DNA of 64,000 bases from Mesorhizobium mediterraneum (GTDB taxonomy: Bacteria; Pseudomonadota; Alphaproteobacteria; Rhizobiales; Rhizobiaceae): positions 62,430 to 126,429 of the forward strand of contig NZ_NPKI01000020.1 in assembly GCF_002284565.1 (NCBI RefSeq). The letters are read 5' to 3'. The translations under genes were made by a program, and so were the position numbers. Below are positions 43,488 through 52,423 of the stretch, piece by piece. Within the stretch, counting starts at the first letter, position 1, and the number at the start of each line of letters is the position of its first letter. Under the pieces are notes generated by a model, which saw only the letters and a list, made by a program, of their open reading frames with translations, did no database searches and was not told the DNA's origin.

Positions 43488-44417
43488 TCAAAGCGCCTTT
43501 TGCAGTTCCGGCATAATGACGAAAAGGTCGCCGACGAGACCGTAGTCGGCGACCTGGAAGATCGGCGCTTCCTCGTCCTTGTTGATGGCGACGATGACCT
43601 TGGAATCCTTCATGCCGGCGAGGTGCTGGATGGCGCCGGAGATGCCGACGGCGATGTAGAGATCGGGGGCCACCACCTTGCCGGTCTGGCCGACCTGCCA
43701 ATCGTTCGGCGCGTAGCCGGCGTCGACAGCGGCACGAGAGGCGCCGACGGCGGCGCCGAGTTTGTCGGCGACCGGCAGGATGACCTCCTGGAATTTCTCC
43801 GAAGAGCCCAGCGCGCGGCCGCCCGAGATGATGATCTTGGCCGAAGTCAGCTCCGGACGATCGGTCTCGGAAAGCCTGTTCTCGACGAAGATCGACAGGC
43901 CGGGATTGGCCGCCGCCTGGACCGTCTCGACCGGGGCGGAACCGCCCTCGGGTGTGGCCTGGAAGGAGGCAGTGCGCACGGTGATGACCTTCTTGGCGTC
44001 GCTCGACTGCACCGTCTGGATGGCGTTGCCGGCATAGATCGGCCGCTTGAAGGTGTCTGACGACACCACTTCGATGATCTCGGACACCTGCGCGACATCG
44101 AGCAGAGCCGCCACGCGCGGCGCGACGTTCTTGCCCGACGAGGTCGCCGGCGCGATGATCGTGTCATAGGCACCGGCTATGCTGACGACGAGCGCCGCCA
44201 GCGGTTCGGCGAGGCGCTCGGTGAGCTCGTCGGCTTCGGCGAGCAGCACCTTGCCCACGCCCTTGAGCTTGGCGGCGGCGTCCGCTGCCGGCTTGGCACC
44301 CTTGCCGGCGACCAGCACATGCACGTCCGAGCCGACCTGCAGTGCTGCCGAAAGCGCCTTGGCGGTCTGGTCGGAAAGTGTCGCATTGTCGTGTTCGGCA
44401 ATCAGAAGAATTGTCAT
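43488..44417 (-). CDS. etfA: Electron transfer flavoprotein alpha subunit
   Basis: This 309-residue large ETF subunit binds FAD and passes electrons from acyl-CoA dehydrogenases to ETF:ubiquinone oxidoreductase. The C-terminal FAD domain shows SAKIIISGGRALGSSEKFQE, VGQTGKVVAPDLYIAVGISG and AIQHLAGMKDSKVIVAINKD, the canonical ETF-alpha signature. It lies behind etfB, with a 158-base gap carrying a palindromic repeat, and is followed by the hydroxyacyl-CoA dehydrogenase gene. Confidence 0.95.
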   Translation of the reverse strand: MTILLIAEHDNATLSDQTAKALSAALQVGSDVHVLVAGKGAKPAADAAAKLKGVGKVLLAEADELTERLAEPLAALVVSIAGAYDTIIAPATSSGKNVAPRVAALLDVAQVSEIIEVVSSDTFKRPIYAGNAIQTVQSSDAKKVITVRTASFQATPEGGSAPVETVQAAANPGLSIFVENRLSETDRPELTSAKIIISGGRALGSSEKFQEVILPVADKLGAAVGASRAAVDAGYAPNDWQVGQTGKVVAPDLYIAVGISGAIQHLAGMKDSKVIVAINKDEEAPIFQVADYGLVGDLFVIMPELQKAL

Positions 44418-44488
44418 CTCTCTATTCCTTGATCCACTTCAGTGGGGACGTCTCAAATTCATGTCAGGCCGAGTCGAAAACGGTTGGG

Positions 44489-44562
44489 TTCGAGAACCGG
44501 AGCGGAGCGTACTTCAGTACGTGAGCACCGGAAGCGGAGAACCCTGCCGTTTGCAGGCCGGC
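44489..44562. repeat. Dispersed repeat with GTACTTCAGTAC centre between etfB and etfA
   Basis: The block CGAGAACCGGAGCGGAGCGT, ACTTCAGTACGTGAGCACCG, then GAAGCGGAGAACCCTGCC has a central 12-bp palindrome. The same arrangement in reverse orientation occurs at 52293-52366. It is a rhizobial intergenic mosaic-type element sitting inside the etf operon. Confidence 0.75.
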
Positions 44563-44575
44563 ATCACATGAACTC

Positions 44576-45325
44576 CTACAACACGCCGGCTTCGTTCTTC
44601 AGCTTATCGACCAGCTCGGCGACGCTCTTGACCTTGACGCCCGCCTTGCGGCCGCTCGGCTCCTCGGTCTTGATCACCTTCAGCCGCGGCTTGACGTCGG
44701 CGCCATAATCGGCGGGCGATTTCTCGTCGAGCGGCTTCTTCTTGGCCTTCATGATGTTGGGCAGCGAGGCGTAGCGCGGCTGGTTGAGGCGAAGGTCGGC
44801 GGTGACGATCGCCGGCATCTTCAGCTCCACCGTCTGCAGGCCGCCATCGACCTCGCGCGTCACCTTGGCCTTGTCGCCATCGATAACGATCTTGGAAGCG
44901 AAGGTGCCTTGCGCCCAGCCGAGAAGTGCGGCCAGCATCTGGCCGGTCTGGTTGGAATCGTCGTCGATCGCCTGCTTGCCGAGAATGACGAGACCCGGCT
45001 GTTCCGCCTCGACCACGCCCTTCAGCACCTTGGCGACACCCAGCGGCTCGGTCTGCTCGTCGGTCTTGACCAGAATGGCACGGTCGGCGCCCATGGCGAG
45101 TGCGGTGCGCAAGGTCTCCTGCGCCTGCTGCGGCCCGATCGAGACAACGATGATCTCTTCCGCCTTGCCGGCCTCTTTCAGCCGGATCGCCTCTTCGACC
45201 GCGATCTCGTCGAACGGGTTCATCGCCATCTTGACGTTGGCGAGTTCCACCGCCGAACCGTCAGCTTTCACACGAACCTTCACATTCGCATCCACAACCC
45301 GCTTCACGGGCACAAGGATCTTCAT
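44576..45325 (-). CDS. etfB: Electron transfer flavoprotein beta subunit
   Basis: This 249-residue small ETF subunit starts MKILVPVKRVVDANVKVRVK. It carries the AMP-binding and docking features: MNPFDEIAVEEAIRLKEAG, the VILGKQAIDDDSNQTGQMLA signature, and the recognition loop LRLNQPRYASLPNIMKAKKK. It pairs with etfA. The ATG at 45325 is preceded by GAAAGAGGTGA. Confidence 0.95.
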   Translation of the reverse strand: MKILVPVKRVVDANVKVRVKADGSAVELANVKMAMNPFDEIAVEEAIRLKEAGKAEEIIVVSIGPQQAQETLRTALAMGADRAILVKTDEQTEPLGVAKVLKGVVEAEQPGLVILGKQAIDDDSNQTGQMLAALLGWAQGTFASKIVIDGDKAKVTREVDGGLQTVELKMPAIVTADLRLNQPRYASLPNIMKAKKKPLDEKSPADYGADVKPRLKVIKTEEPSGRKAGVKVKSVAELVDKLKNEAGVL

Positions 45326-45538
45326 TTGCCTGTCACCTCTTTCACGATAGCAACCTCTTCCAAGATAAATTGAGCGCGCTATAGCAGCGTGCGCCCCTTC
45401 AGAGTTGTCGAAAGCCGACATTCCGGGCGGAATTCTAGTCTCCGACCGCCTAGTGTGGGAAAGCTTCCGTAGTTGCGGCGACCTCGCACGTCAATATCTG
45501 GGGCGCGCCCAAATCGTCCGCGGCGCACTCAAATCGGT

Positions 45539-46342
45539 TCAGTCCGGATTGGAGGCGCTTCCTCGTCCCCAGCGCGGCGCCGGCTGCGCAGGCTGGGGGT
45601 CGTTTGGCGCCGGGTCTGCGGCAACAGGCACCTGGCCGGCGACCACCACGGCCTCTTCGTCCGCGCCGGCAAGCAGTGGCACGGCGCGGTTGCGCAAGAT
45701 GAGCACCAGCACGGCCCCGGCGATGATGCCGCCGACATGGCATGCCCAGGAAACCTGATCCTCGCCGCCGGCGGCGAACATCACGATCTGGAACAAGATC
45801 CACAGGATGAGCGGTATGAAGGCCGGGATGCGCAGCGGGATGCGGGCGAAGGCCAGCACCCATACTTTCACGCGGGGATATAGGATCAGATAGGCGGCAA
45901 CCACACCGGCAATGGCGCCCGAGGCGCCGATCAACGGAACCTGCGAATCCCACGCGATCAGGCCCTGGAAGAAGGCACCGGCGATGGCGCAAAGCAGGTA
46001 AAAGGCGAGAAAGCGGACATGGCCGAGCGCGTCCTCGACATTGTCGCCGAATACCCAGAGGAACAGCATGTTGCCGCCAAGGTGGAAAATATCGGCATGC
46101 AGGAAGGAATAGGTGACGTAGCTCAGGCTCTCGGGGATGACGACAAACTGTGGGGCGAGCTCGACGCTGTCGTGGACGACCGACGGGATGAAGCCGAGGC
46201 CCAGCACAGCAGCGTTGGAAAACTGCTCGCCGCCAAGCGCGGTGGCGAAGTAGATGAGCGTGTTGAGCGCGATCAGGCTGATCGTCACATATTGCAGCTT
46301 GATGTGGCGCAGCCTGTTGGTGTCGTAAAGCGGGATGAACAT
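45539..46342 (-). CDS. Rhomboid-family intramembrane serine protease
   Basis: This 267-residue protein has about six transmembrane helices. The catalytic serine is in PLIGASGAIAGVVAAYL and the histidine in WACHVGGIIAGAVL. HADIFHLGGNMLFLWVFG is the conserved helix-2 block whose histidine and asparagine stabilise the oxyanion. It would cut membrane proteins within the bilayer. The tail after residue 225 is Ala/Pro-rich and variable. The start at 46342 has GGAGGGGG upstream. On the same strand as pduO and etfB. Confidence 0.9.
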   Translation of the reverse strand: MFIPLYDTNRLRHIKLQYVTISLIALNTLIYFATALGGEQFSNAAVLGLGFIPSVVHDSVELAPQFVVIPESLSYVTYSFLHADIFHLGGNMLFLWVFGDNVEDALGHVRFLAFYLLCAIAGAFFQGLIAWDSQVPLIGASGAIAGVVAAYLILYPRVKVWVLAFARIPLRIPAFIPLILWILFQIVMFAAGGEDQVSWACHVGGIIAGAVLVLILRNRAVPLLAGADEEAVVVAGQVPVAADPAPNDPQPAQPAPRWGRGSASNPD

Positions 46343-46367
46343 CGGACCCCCTCCCGCCTCGGCAGAT

Positions 46368-46949
46368 TCAGCGGTTCTTGCCGGGAACCCATAGCACGTC
46401 GGCGTTTCCATTGTCATTGACCGCGCGCGCGGCGACGAACAGAAAGTCCGACACGCGGTTGATGTATCTTATCGCCTCGCGGTTGACATGCTCGCCTGGG
46501 CCCTGCGTCAACGCCACCATGATGCGCTCGGCCCGCCGGGCCACCGTGCGGGCGAGGTGAAGGGCAGCCGCCGCCGGCGTGCCGCCGTTGAGCACGAAGG
46601 ATTTGAGCGGCTGCAGATCCTTGTTGAGCAAGTCGATGTCCTTTTCGACACGGTCGGTCTGCACTGCGGTGATGCGCAGCGGCTCATAGCCGAGCGGCTT
46701 GCCGTCGTCCGGCACGGCCAGATCGGCGCCGAGGTCGAAAAGGTCGTTCTGGATGCGGCCGAGCATCGCGTCGATCGCCGGATATGTTGCCGCGGTGTGG
46801 ATGCGGGCCATGCCGATGCAGGCATTGGCTTCGTCGATCGTGCCGTAGGCGTCGATGCGCAGATCGGATTTCAGCCGCCGTTCGCCGGTGCCGAGGCCGG
46901 TGGTGCCATCGTCGCCGGTGCGGGTGTAGATCTTGTTGAGCTTGACCAC
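46368..46949 (-). CDS. PduO-type cob(I)yrinic acid a,c-diamide/cobalamin adenosyltransferase
   Basis: This 193-residue protein starts at a GTG (VVKLNKIYTRTGDDGTTGLG) six bases behind GGAGG. TRTGDDGTTGLG is the ATP-binding motif of PduO-type adenosyltransferases. AYGTIDEANACIGMAR and the C-terminal AIRYINRVSDFLFVAARAVN, with the conserved Arg and Asp/Phe near the corrin, complete the site. It makes adenosylcobalamin from ATP and reduced cobalamin. Confidence 0.92.
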   Translation of the reverse strand: MVKLNKIYTRTGDDGTTGLGTGERRLKSDLRIDAYGTIDEANACIGMARIHTAATYPAIDAMLGRIQNDLFDLGADLAVPDDGKPLGYEPLRITAVQTDRVEKDIDLLNKDLQPLKSFVLNGGTPAAAALHLARTVARRAERIMVALTQGPGEHVNREAIRYINRVSDFLFVAARAVNDNGNADVLWVPGKNR

Positions 46950-46978
46950 GCTCTGCCTCCCGAAATCGCAGGTCACTT

Positions 46979-47170
46979 TTATTTGCGGGTGAACCAGACG
47001 GCCAGCATGATCAGCACCAACGCAACGAACTGCAGCAGCACGCGCGTCTGCATCAGCTTGTTGGAGGTCATGGCGGAGCCGCCGCGCATCATGTTGATGA
47101 GGCCGCGGATCAGCACGATCACCACGGCGACCATGACGAGGACAGCGAGGATGTTGAAGACGGTTGCCAT
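46979..47170 (-). CDS. Small twin-transmembrane (HIG1-domain) protein
   Basis: This 63-residue protein has two transmembrane helices (FNILAVLVMVAVVIVLIRGL and LLQFVALVLIMLAVWF) separated by a loop with SNKLMQTRVLLQ, the conserved turn of HIG1-type proteins. HIG1 proteins associate with respiratory-chain complexes in eukaryotes; bacterial versions are poorly studied. It sits upstream of pduO in the same direction, a linkage that recurs in rhizobia. Confidence 0.85.
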   Translation of the reverse strand: MATVFNILAVLVMVAVVIVLIRGLINMMRGGSAMTSNKLMQTRVLLQFVALVLIMLAVWFTRK

Positions 47171-47193
47171 AGTGTGTTTCCAGTCGATTGCGT

Positions 47194-48060
47194 TCAGGCG
47201 CGTTTGGCAAGCAGGCGGTAGAGCATCGCTGCCGGCAGAATGCGTTTGAGGATCACGCCGATCCTGGCCGGCACCGTTACCACATAATGCGGTCGCGGGC
47301 GCCGCGACAGAAGCGCATGGCGCAAGGCCACATGAACCACCTCCGGCCCGGGCTTCAGCCGTGATGTGCTGCCGCCGGCCCGCAGGCGCTGCAACTGCGC
47401 CTCGTAGGCGAGGCGGTGCACGGAATTCTCATGGTCGATATTCCTGAGAAACCACACAAGGCCGTTGCTGGCGATCTTCGATGTCACCGGCCCCGGCTCG
47501 ATCAGCGAGACATGGATGCCGCTGCCCTGGAGTTCCTGACGCATGCACAGCATCAGCCCTTCGATCGCGTGCTTGGATGCCGAATAGGCGCCGCGAAAGC
47601 GCAGCGGCGCCAAGCCGAGGATCGAGGAGCAATGGACGAGACGGCCATGTCCCTGGCGGCGCATCACCGGCACGACACGACGGGTGAGGTCATGCCAGCC
47701 GAAGACATTCGCCTCGAATTGCTCCCTGAGTGCTGCGACCGGCAAGTCCTCGACGGCGCCGGGCTGTGCGTAGGCGCCGTTGTTGAACAGGGCATCGAGC
47801 CGTCCGTCCGTCCGCTCCAGCACCGACGCCACCAGCGTCTCGATCGATACGGGTTCGCGGTAGTCCAGATAGAAGGCCTCGATGCCATCGGCTTCGAGTG
47901 CAGCGATATCCTCTGGCTGACGCGCCGTCGCGAAGACCCGCCAGCCTTCCGCCTTCAGCGCCCGGGCGCAATAGGCGCCTATCCCGGAAGAAGCACCGGT
48001 GACGATGATGGTGCGCGACGCTTCTCCAGGAGGAAGCGTGGTTTGACCTAGGCTTGCCAT
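47194..48060 (-). CDS. Short-chain dehydrogenase/reductase
   Basis: This 288-residue classical SDR has the cofactor motif IIVTGASSGIGAYCARAL, LFNNGAYAQPGA as the NNAG-like element (Asn-Asn-Gly-Ala), the catalytic Ser in VHCSSILGLAPLR, and YSASKHAIEGL for Tyr and Lys. It ends in a basic, hydrophobic region that may contact the membrane. The substrate is unknown. It starts at 48060 and is divergent from the BrkB-like gene. Confidence 0.88.
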   Translation of the reverse strand: MASLGQTTLPPGEASRTIIVTGASSGIGAYCARALKAEGWRVFATARQPEDIAALEADGIEAFYLDYREPVSIETLVASVLERTDGRLDALFNNGAYAQPGAVEDLPVAALREQFEANVFGWHDLTRRVVPVMRRQGHGRLVHCSSILGLAPLRFRGAYSASKHAIEGLMLCMRQELQGSGIHVSLIEPGPVTSKIASNGLVWFLRNIDHENSVHRLAYEAQLQRLRAGGSTSRLKPGPEVVHVALRHALLSRRPRPHYVVTVPARIGVILKRILPAAMLYRLLAKRA

Positions 48061-48117
48061 TTGCCGCAATCCCTTCCCATATTCGCGGCGTCGAGACAAT
48101 CGAAGGGAACGCGGTTC

Positions 48118-48969
48118 TTGTTGCGGAAGATCGTAGCCCTCAAACGCGTGCTCTATGACGCGCTCGGCCATTTCAACGCAGACGATGGCTGGGCGATGGC
48201 CAGTCATCTGGCGATCACGGCGCTGATGGCGCTTTTCCCTTTTCTGATTTTCGCCACGACACTGGCCAGCTTTTTCGGCGCACAGGCTTTTGCCGACACG
48301 GCCGTGCATCTCGTCTTCGATACCTGGCCCGAGCAGATCGCCAAGCCGATCGCGCGCGAAGTGCTCAATGTGCTTACCGTGCGGCGCACCGACCTGTTGA
48401 CCTATGGCGTGCTGCTCGCCGCCTTCTTCGCCTCGAACGGCATCGAGGCGCTGCGCACCTCGCTCAACCGCGCCTACCGCGTCTCCGAAACGCGCGGCAT
48501 CATCTATCGCCGGGTGCAGAGCATCGTCTTCGTGCTGATCGCCACGGCGGGTTTTCTGGTGATCAGCGTGCTCGTGGTCTTCGCGCCCTTGCTGGCGCGG
48601 CTGGCCGAGACCAATTTCGAATGGATAAAACCCTATATGGGCACGATCACGCTGTGGCGTTACATCATCGCCTCCGTCGTCATCGTCGGTGGCCTGTTCG
48701 CGGTGCATTACTGGCTGCCTGCGGGCAAGCGCCGCTTCGTCTCGATCATACCGGGCATCATTTTCACGCTGATTGCCTGGCTTATCGGGTCGACCATCTT
48801 CGCCGCCTATCTCGACCGTTTCTCGTCCTATGTGACGACCTATGCCGGCCTTGCCTCGATCATGATCGCGGTCGTCTTCCTCTACATCGTCTCGGCGATC
48901 TTCATCCTCGGTGGTGAGCTCAATGCCGCGATCAGCCGCTATCTGGAGGCACGCGCCCGAGTTGGCTGA
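48118..48969 (+). CDS. YihY/BrkB-family inner membrane protein
   Basis: This protein of about 283 residues has six transmembrane helices; ASHLAITALMALFPFLIFATTL and GGELNAAISRYLEAR are typical of the UPF0761/BrkB group. Family members have been called ribonuclease BN in error; the true role is unclear. I set the start at the TTG at 48118 (AAGGGAA eight bases upstream). The open frame reaches 48061, but that would abut the divergent SDR start. The 3' end overlaps the convergent EamA gene by 31 bases. Confidence 0.8.
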   Translation: MLRKIVALKRVLYDALGHFNADDGWAMASHLAITALMALFPFLIFATTLASFFGAQAFADTAVHLVFDTWPEQIAKPIAREVLNVLTVRRTDLLTYGVLLAAFFASNGIEALRTSLNRAYRVSETRGIIYRRVQSIVFVLIATAGFLVISVLVVFAPLLARLAETNFEWIKPYMGTITLWRYIIASVVIVGGLFAVHYWLPAGKRRFVSIIPGIIFTLIAWLIGSTIFAAYLDRFSSYVTTYAGLASIMIAVVFLYIVSAIFILGGELNAAISRYLEARARVG

Positions 48970-49826
48970 GCGGTTGCCAGCCCGACGCCGAGCGTCGCGA
49001 TCGCCATGCCGACGATCTGAACCAGGCTCAACTGCTCGTCGAACAATATCCAGGCGATGACCGCGGTGACGGCCGGGACCAGATAGAACAGCGAAGCGAC
49101 TTTCGACATCTCGCCGTCGCGGATCATCACCATCAAGAGGAAGATGGCACCGATCGACAGAACCAGCACCAGCCATGCCATGGCAAAGATCAGCTCGCCA
49201 TTGATGACGACGGTGCGTGTCTCGAAGGCGAGCGAGGCCAAGGCCATGACCGATGCACCGCCGACATATTGCCATTTGGTGGCCGCCACGAGATCGCCGC
49301 CGGAGGCGAAACGCTTCTGCCAGATCGTGCCGGCGCTCATTCCAAGCACCGAGACAAGCGCGGCAGCAAGCGTCTCAGTCGTCACGCCGCCGCCGAGTGC
49401 GCCGAGCTTCGGCCAGAGCACGATGACCACACCGACCAGGCCGATGCCGAGACCGGCCCAATGGCGCGGCAGGATGGCTTCGCCGAGGAATCTGCCGGCG
49501 AGCACCGCCGTGATCAGCGGCTGCAGCCCGACGATCAGGGCGGAAAGCCCGGCCGGCATGCCCTTGTGGATGGCCCAGAAGACGCCGCCGAGATAGACGC
49601 CATGCATCAGGATGCCCGCGCCCGTGGCGTGCAGCGCCTCGGCGCGGGTGGCTCTCTTCGAGCCGAGCACGATCATCAGAACGGCCAGCAGGATCGCCGC
49701 CAGCACGAAGCGCGCGGCGAGGAAGGTGAAGGGCTCCGCCCATGGCATGGCGTAACGCGCGCCAATGAAGCCGGTCGCCCACAGGACGACGAAAGAGGCG
49801 GGGATGAACCGCTTGATGCTGTGCAT
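48939..49826 (-). CDS. EamA/DMT-superfamily transporter
   Basis: This 295-residue ten-helix transporter has two EamA repeats. The first begins IPASFVVLWATGFIGARYAMPW with FLAARFVLAAILLA; the second ends LVPAVTAVIAWILFDEQLSLVQIVGMAIATLG. It is a metabolite exporter of unknown substrate, not closely similar to the EamA protein at 20616-21566. The start is the ATG at 49826. Confidence 0.87.
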   Translation of the reverse strand: MHSIKRFIPASFVVLWATGFIGARYAMPWAEPFTFLAARFVLAAILLAVLMIVLGSKRATRAEALHATGAGILMHGVYLGGVFWAIHKGMPAGLSALIVGLQPLITAVLAGRFLGEAILPRHWAGLGIGLVGVVIVLWPKLGALGGGVTTETLAAALVSVLGMSAGTIWQKRFASGGDLVAATKWQYVGGASVMALASLAFETRTVVINGELIFAMAWLVLVLSIGAIFLLMVMIRDGEMSKVASLFYLVPAVTAVIAWILFDEQLSLVQIVGMAIATLGVGLATAQPTRARASR

Positions 49827-49973
49827 TTTCGGAAGGCTGCCGGTGTGGTCGGTGAGGGGTTGAGTGTCGCGATTGCTGTAAAGTGGTTCAACCTGGCAAG
49901 CAAAACCAAACGGTTGATCCATAGGCTCATTCGAATTGAAGAGGCGCTCGTATTTGTGAGCGTGTGCGCTGAT

Positions 49974-50849
49974 CTACATCCCAATCAGCCGCCTGACATC
50001 GGCCGGAGATGTGCCGGCCTCGCGCAAGGCGGCAAGGCCGGTATCCGCAAAACTCTTCGACAGCTTTCGTCCGTCCGGGCCGAGGACGAGGCGATGGTGG
50101 AAGTAGCTTGGTTGCGGCAGGCCGAGAACCTCCTGGAGCAGGCGCTGCACGCCGGTGGCGGAATAGAGGTCCTGGCCGCGCACCACATGGCTGATGCCTT
50201 GCAGCGCGTCGTCGACGACGACGGCGAGATGATAGCTTGTCGGGATTTCACGGCGCGCCACGATCACGTCGCCCCAGTCCTGCGGTCGGGCGTCTACCGC
50301 GCGTGTTGCGGAAAGCCTCTCATTCGAAAATTCCAGCCATGACAGATCCGTGCCGATGCGCGCCATCGCAGCGCCAACGTCCAGCCGCCAGGCGAAAGGC
50401 GCATTCTCGGCGATCCGTCGCTTGCGTTCCCTGGTCGGCAATGCCTTGTCGATGGCGGGATAGAGCGGCACGCCGTCCGGGTCCCGCGGCCAGTCACGAC
50501 CACGCTTTTCGCTGTCGGCAATGAAGGCTCTGATATCACCACGGCTCATGAAGGCGGGGTAGACGAGCTCTTCGCGAATCAGCCGATCGAGCACCACCTG
50601 ATAGTCCGCGAAATGCTCGGACTGACGGCGCACCGGTTCTTCCCAGCCAAGCCCGAGCCATTTGAGATCGCGAAAAATGCCAGCCTCGAATTCCGGCGTG
50701 CAGCGCGTCGTGTCGATATCCTCGATGCGCAGCAACAGGCGTCCCCCCGTTGCCCTCGCCAATTTCTGATTGAGCAGCGCCGAATAGGCATGGCCAAGAT
50801 GCAGTTCGCCATTCGGGCTCGGCGCGAAGCGGAATGTCAGGAGTGTCAT
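49974..50849 (-). CDS. gluQ: Glutamyl-Q tRNA(Asp) synthetase
   Basis: This 291-residue truncated glutamyl-tRNA synthetase glutamylates queuosine in tRNA-Asp rather than a tRNA 3' end. The catalytic domain has FAPSPNGELHLGHAYSALLN (HIGH-type) and GRKLSKSFADTGLAALRE (KMSKS-type). The anticodon-binding domain is absent, as expected. The zinc-binding cysteines of the E. coli enzyme are not present in the VYPAFMSRGDIRAF region. It is divergent from the alkA-like gene. Confidence 0.9.
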   Translation of the reverse strand: MTLLTFRFAPSPNGELHLGHAYSALLNQKLARATGGRLLLRIEDIDTTRCTPEFEAGIFRDLKWLGLGWEEPVRRQSEHFADYQVVLDRLIREELVYPAFMSRGDIRAFIADSEKRGRDWPRDPDGVPLYPAIDKALPTRERKRRIAENAPFAWRLDVGAAMARIGTDLSWLEFSNERLSATRAVDARPQDWGDVIVARREIPTSYHLAVVVDDALQGISHVVRGQDLYSATGVQRLLQEVLGLPQPSYFHHRLVLGPDGRKLSKSFADTGLAALREAGTSPADVRRLIGM

Positions 50850-50941
50850 CCTTGGGCGGCAATCGGGTTGTGCGGCGCTTTCGCCAGTTGCTATTTTGAG
50901 CCTGATTACGAATTGCCATTTTGCGCTGGGAACAAGCAAGC

Positions 50942-51583
50942 ATGCAACGCATCGCCACGCTCGACGACATCTCACAAGGGCTTGACGCGCTTTGCCTGCT
51001 CGACCCGCGCCTCACAAAGGTGCGCGGCATGGCCGGCGAGGTGCCGCTTCGGCTCTCCGAGCCGGGGTTCAGAAGCCTTGCCTCGATCATCGTCTCGCAG
51101 CAGGTTTCCCGTGCCAGCGCCGACGCTATCTTCGGGCGGCTGACAAAACTCGTCGATCCGCTGACGCCACAAGCGATCCTTGCTGCGGACGAAGCCATTT
51201 TTCGCGAGGCCGGACTGTCGCGGCCAAAGCAGCGCGGCCTGATCGCCGTCGCCCAGGCGGTGGTCGATGGCCTCGACCTCGATCATCTCTGCTTGCTCGA
51301 TGCCGCGGAGGCGATCACAGCCATGACCAAAGTGTCGGGCATCGGCCCGTGGACGGCGGAAGTCTATCTTTTGTTCGCCGCCGGCCACCCCGATGTCTTC
51401 CCGGCACGCGACGTTGCCCTGCAGAGCGCGGTCGGTCACGCGCTCGGCATCGACCCGCGTCCGCCCGAGAAAAGACTGATCCAGCTCGCCGAATCATGGA
51501 GCCCGTGGCGAGGTGTCGCATCGCGGCTTTTTTGGGCCTATTATCGCGAATTGAAGGGCAGGGACGCTGCACCCCCTGCCTAA
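50942..51583 (+). CDS. DNA-3-methyladenine glycosylase II (AlkA-like)
   Basis: This 213-residue HhH-GPD DNA glycosylase removes alkylated purines. The helix-hairpin-helix is KVSGIGPWTAEVYLLFAAGH and the catalytic aspartate follows in DVFPARDVALQSAVG. IIVSQQVSRASADAIFGRL is the conserved helical core. It lacks the extra N-terminal domain of E. coli AlkA, so it is the short form. It is followed by an HNH nuclease gene. Confidence 0.88.
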   Translation: MQRIATLDDISQGLDALCLLDPRLTKVRGMAGEVPLRLSEPGFRSLASIIVSQQVSRASADAIFGRLTKLVDPLTPQAILAADEAIFREAGLSRPKQRGLIAVAQAVVDGLDLDHLCLLDAAEAITAMTKVSGIGPWTAEVYLLFAAGHPDVFPARDVALQSAVGHALGIDPRPPEKRLIQLAESWSPWRGVASRLFWAYYRELKGRDAAPPA

Positions 51584-51712
51584 ATCCGCAAAAAAGCATG
51601 AAAATCATCCAGTTTTGGCACTTCGTTTGATCGACAAGCCGCTTCACATCCCTGTCATGTCGGGCTTACAGTATCCGCGCCGACCGGTTGTAGAGCCAAG
51701 GAGGTCAATGAC

Positions 51713-52270
51713 GTGACGGTTGCCGTGTCTCCGGATGGGCTTCCAGCGCTGGTGCTGAACGCGGATTACCGTCCGCTCAGCTATTACCCCCTGTCGCTCT
51801 GGTCGTGGCAGGATGCCATCAAGGCGGTGTTCCTCGAGCGGGTGAATATCGTCGCCGAATACGAGCACGCCGTGTCGTCGCCGACCTTCTCGATGAAGCT
51901 GCCGAGCGTCGTCAGCCTGAAGGCCTATGTGAAGCCATCGCGGCATCCGGCCTTCACCCGCTTCAACGTCTTCCTGCGGGACCGCTTCCAGTGCCAGTAT
52001 TGCGGCACGCCGGAGGATCTGACCTTCGACCACGTCATTCCCCGCCATCGCGGCGGCGCGACGACGTGGGAGAACGTCGTCGCCGCCTGCTCACCCTGCA
52101 ATCTGAGGAAGGGCGGCATGATGCCGGCGCATGCCAAGATGTGGCCGCTGCAGAAGCCGTTTCAGCCGACGGTGCATGATCTGCACAACAATGGCCGCCT
52201 GTTCCCGCCCAACCATCTGCATGAAAGCTGGATGGATTATCTATACTGGGATGTCGAACTCGAACCTTGA
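51713..52270 (+). CDS. HNH endonuclease
   Basis: This 185-residue protein starts at a GTG behind AAGGAGG. The nuclease core is CQYCGTPEDLTFDHVIPRH and RGGATTWENVVAACSPCNLR, with two CxxC zinc knuckles and the DH...N...H catalytic residues. The flanks (LVLNADYRPLSYYPLSLWSW; WPLQKPFQPTVHDLH) are those of the stand-alone HNH family widespread and chromosomally conserved in alphaproteobacteria, so it is more likely a housekeeping nuclease than a restriction or homing enzyme. The role is unknown. Confidence 0.9.
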   Translation: MTVAVSPDGLPALVLNADYRPLSYYPLSLWSWQDAIKAVFLERVNIVAEYEHAVSSPTFSMKLPSVVSLKAYVKPSRHPAFTRFNVFLRDRFQCQYCGTPEDLTFDHVIPRHRGGATTWENVVAACSPCNLRKGGMMPAHAKMWPLQKPFQPTVHDLHNNGRLFPPNHLHESWMDYLYWDVELEP

Positions 52271-52292
52271 GATCGTTCGATAATTCGGGAGG

Positions 52293-52366
52293 CTGGCCGC
52301 CTGAAGCGATTTTCTGCGCTTCCGATGCTCACGGACCCAAATGTCCGCTGCGCTTCGGTTCTCGAC
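52293..52366. repeat. Dispersed repeat, second copy of the etf-type element
   Basis: Read on the minus strand, CGAGAACCGAAGCGCAGCGG, ACATTTGGGTCCGTGAGCAT, CGGAAGCGCAGAAAATCGC follows the same order as 44489-44562 (GAGAACCG-AGCG-AGCG-palindrome-GTGAGCA-CGGAAGCG-AGAA). It lies between the convergent HNH and dsbB genes. Confidence 0.7.
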
Positions 52367-52423
52367 AATCACTCCATACGACTCAGCTTGCCGAATTCTT
52401 GGATGATCTCGCGCCGCGCTAGA

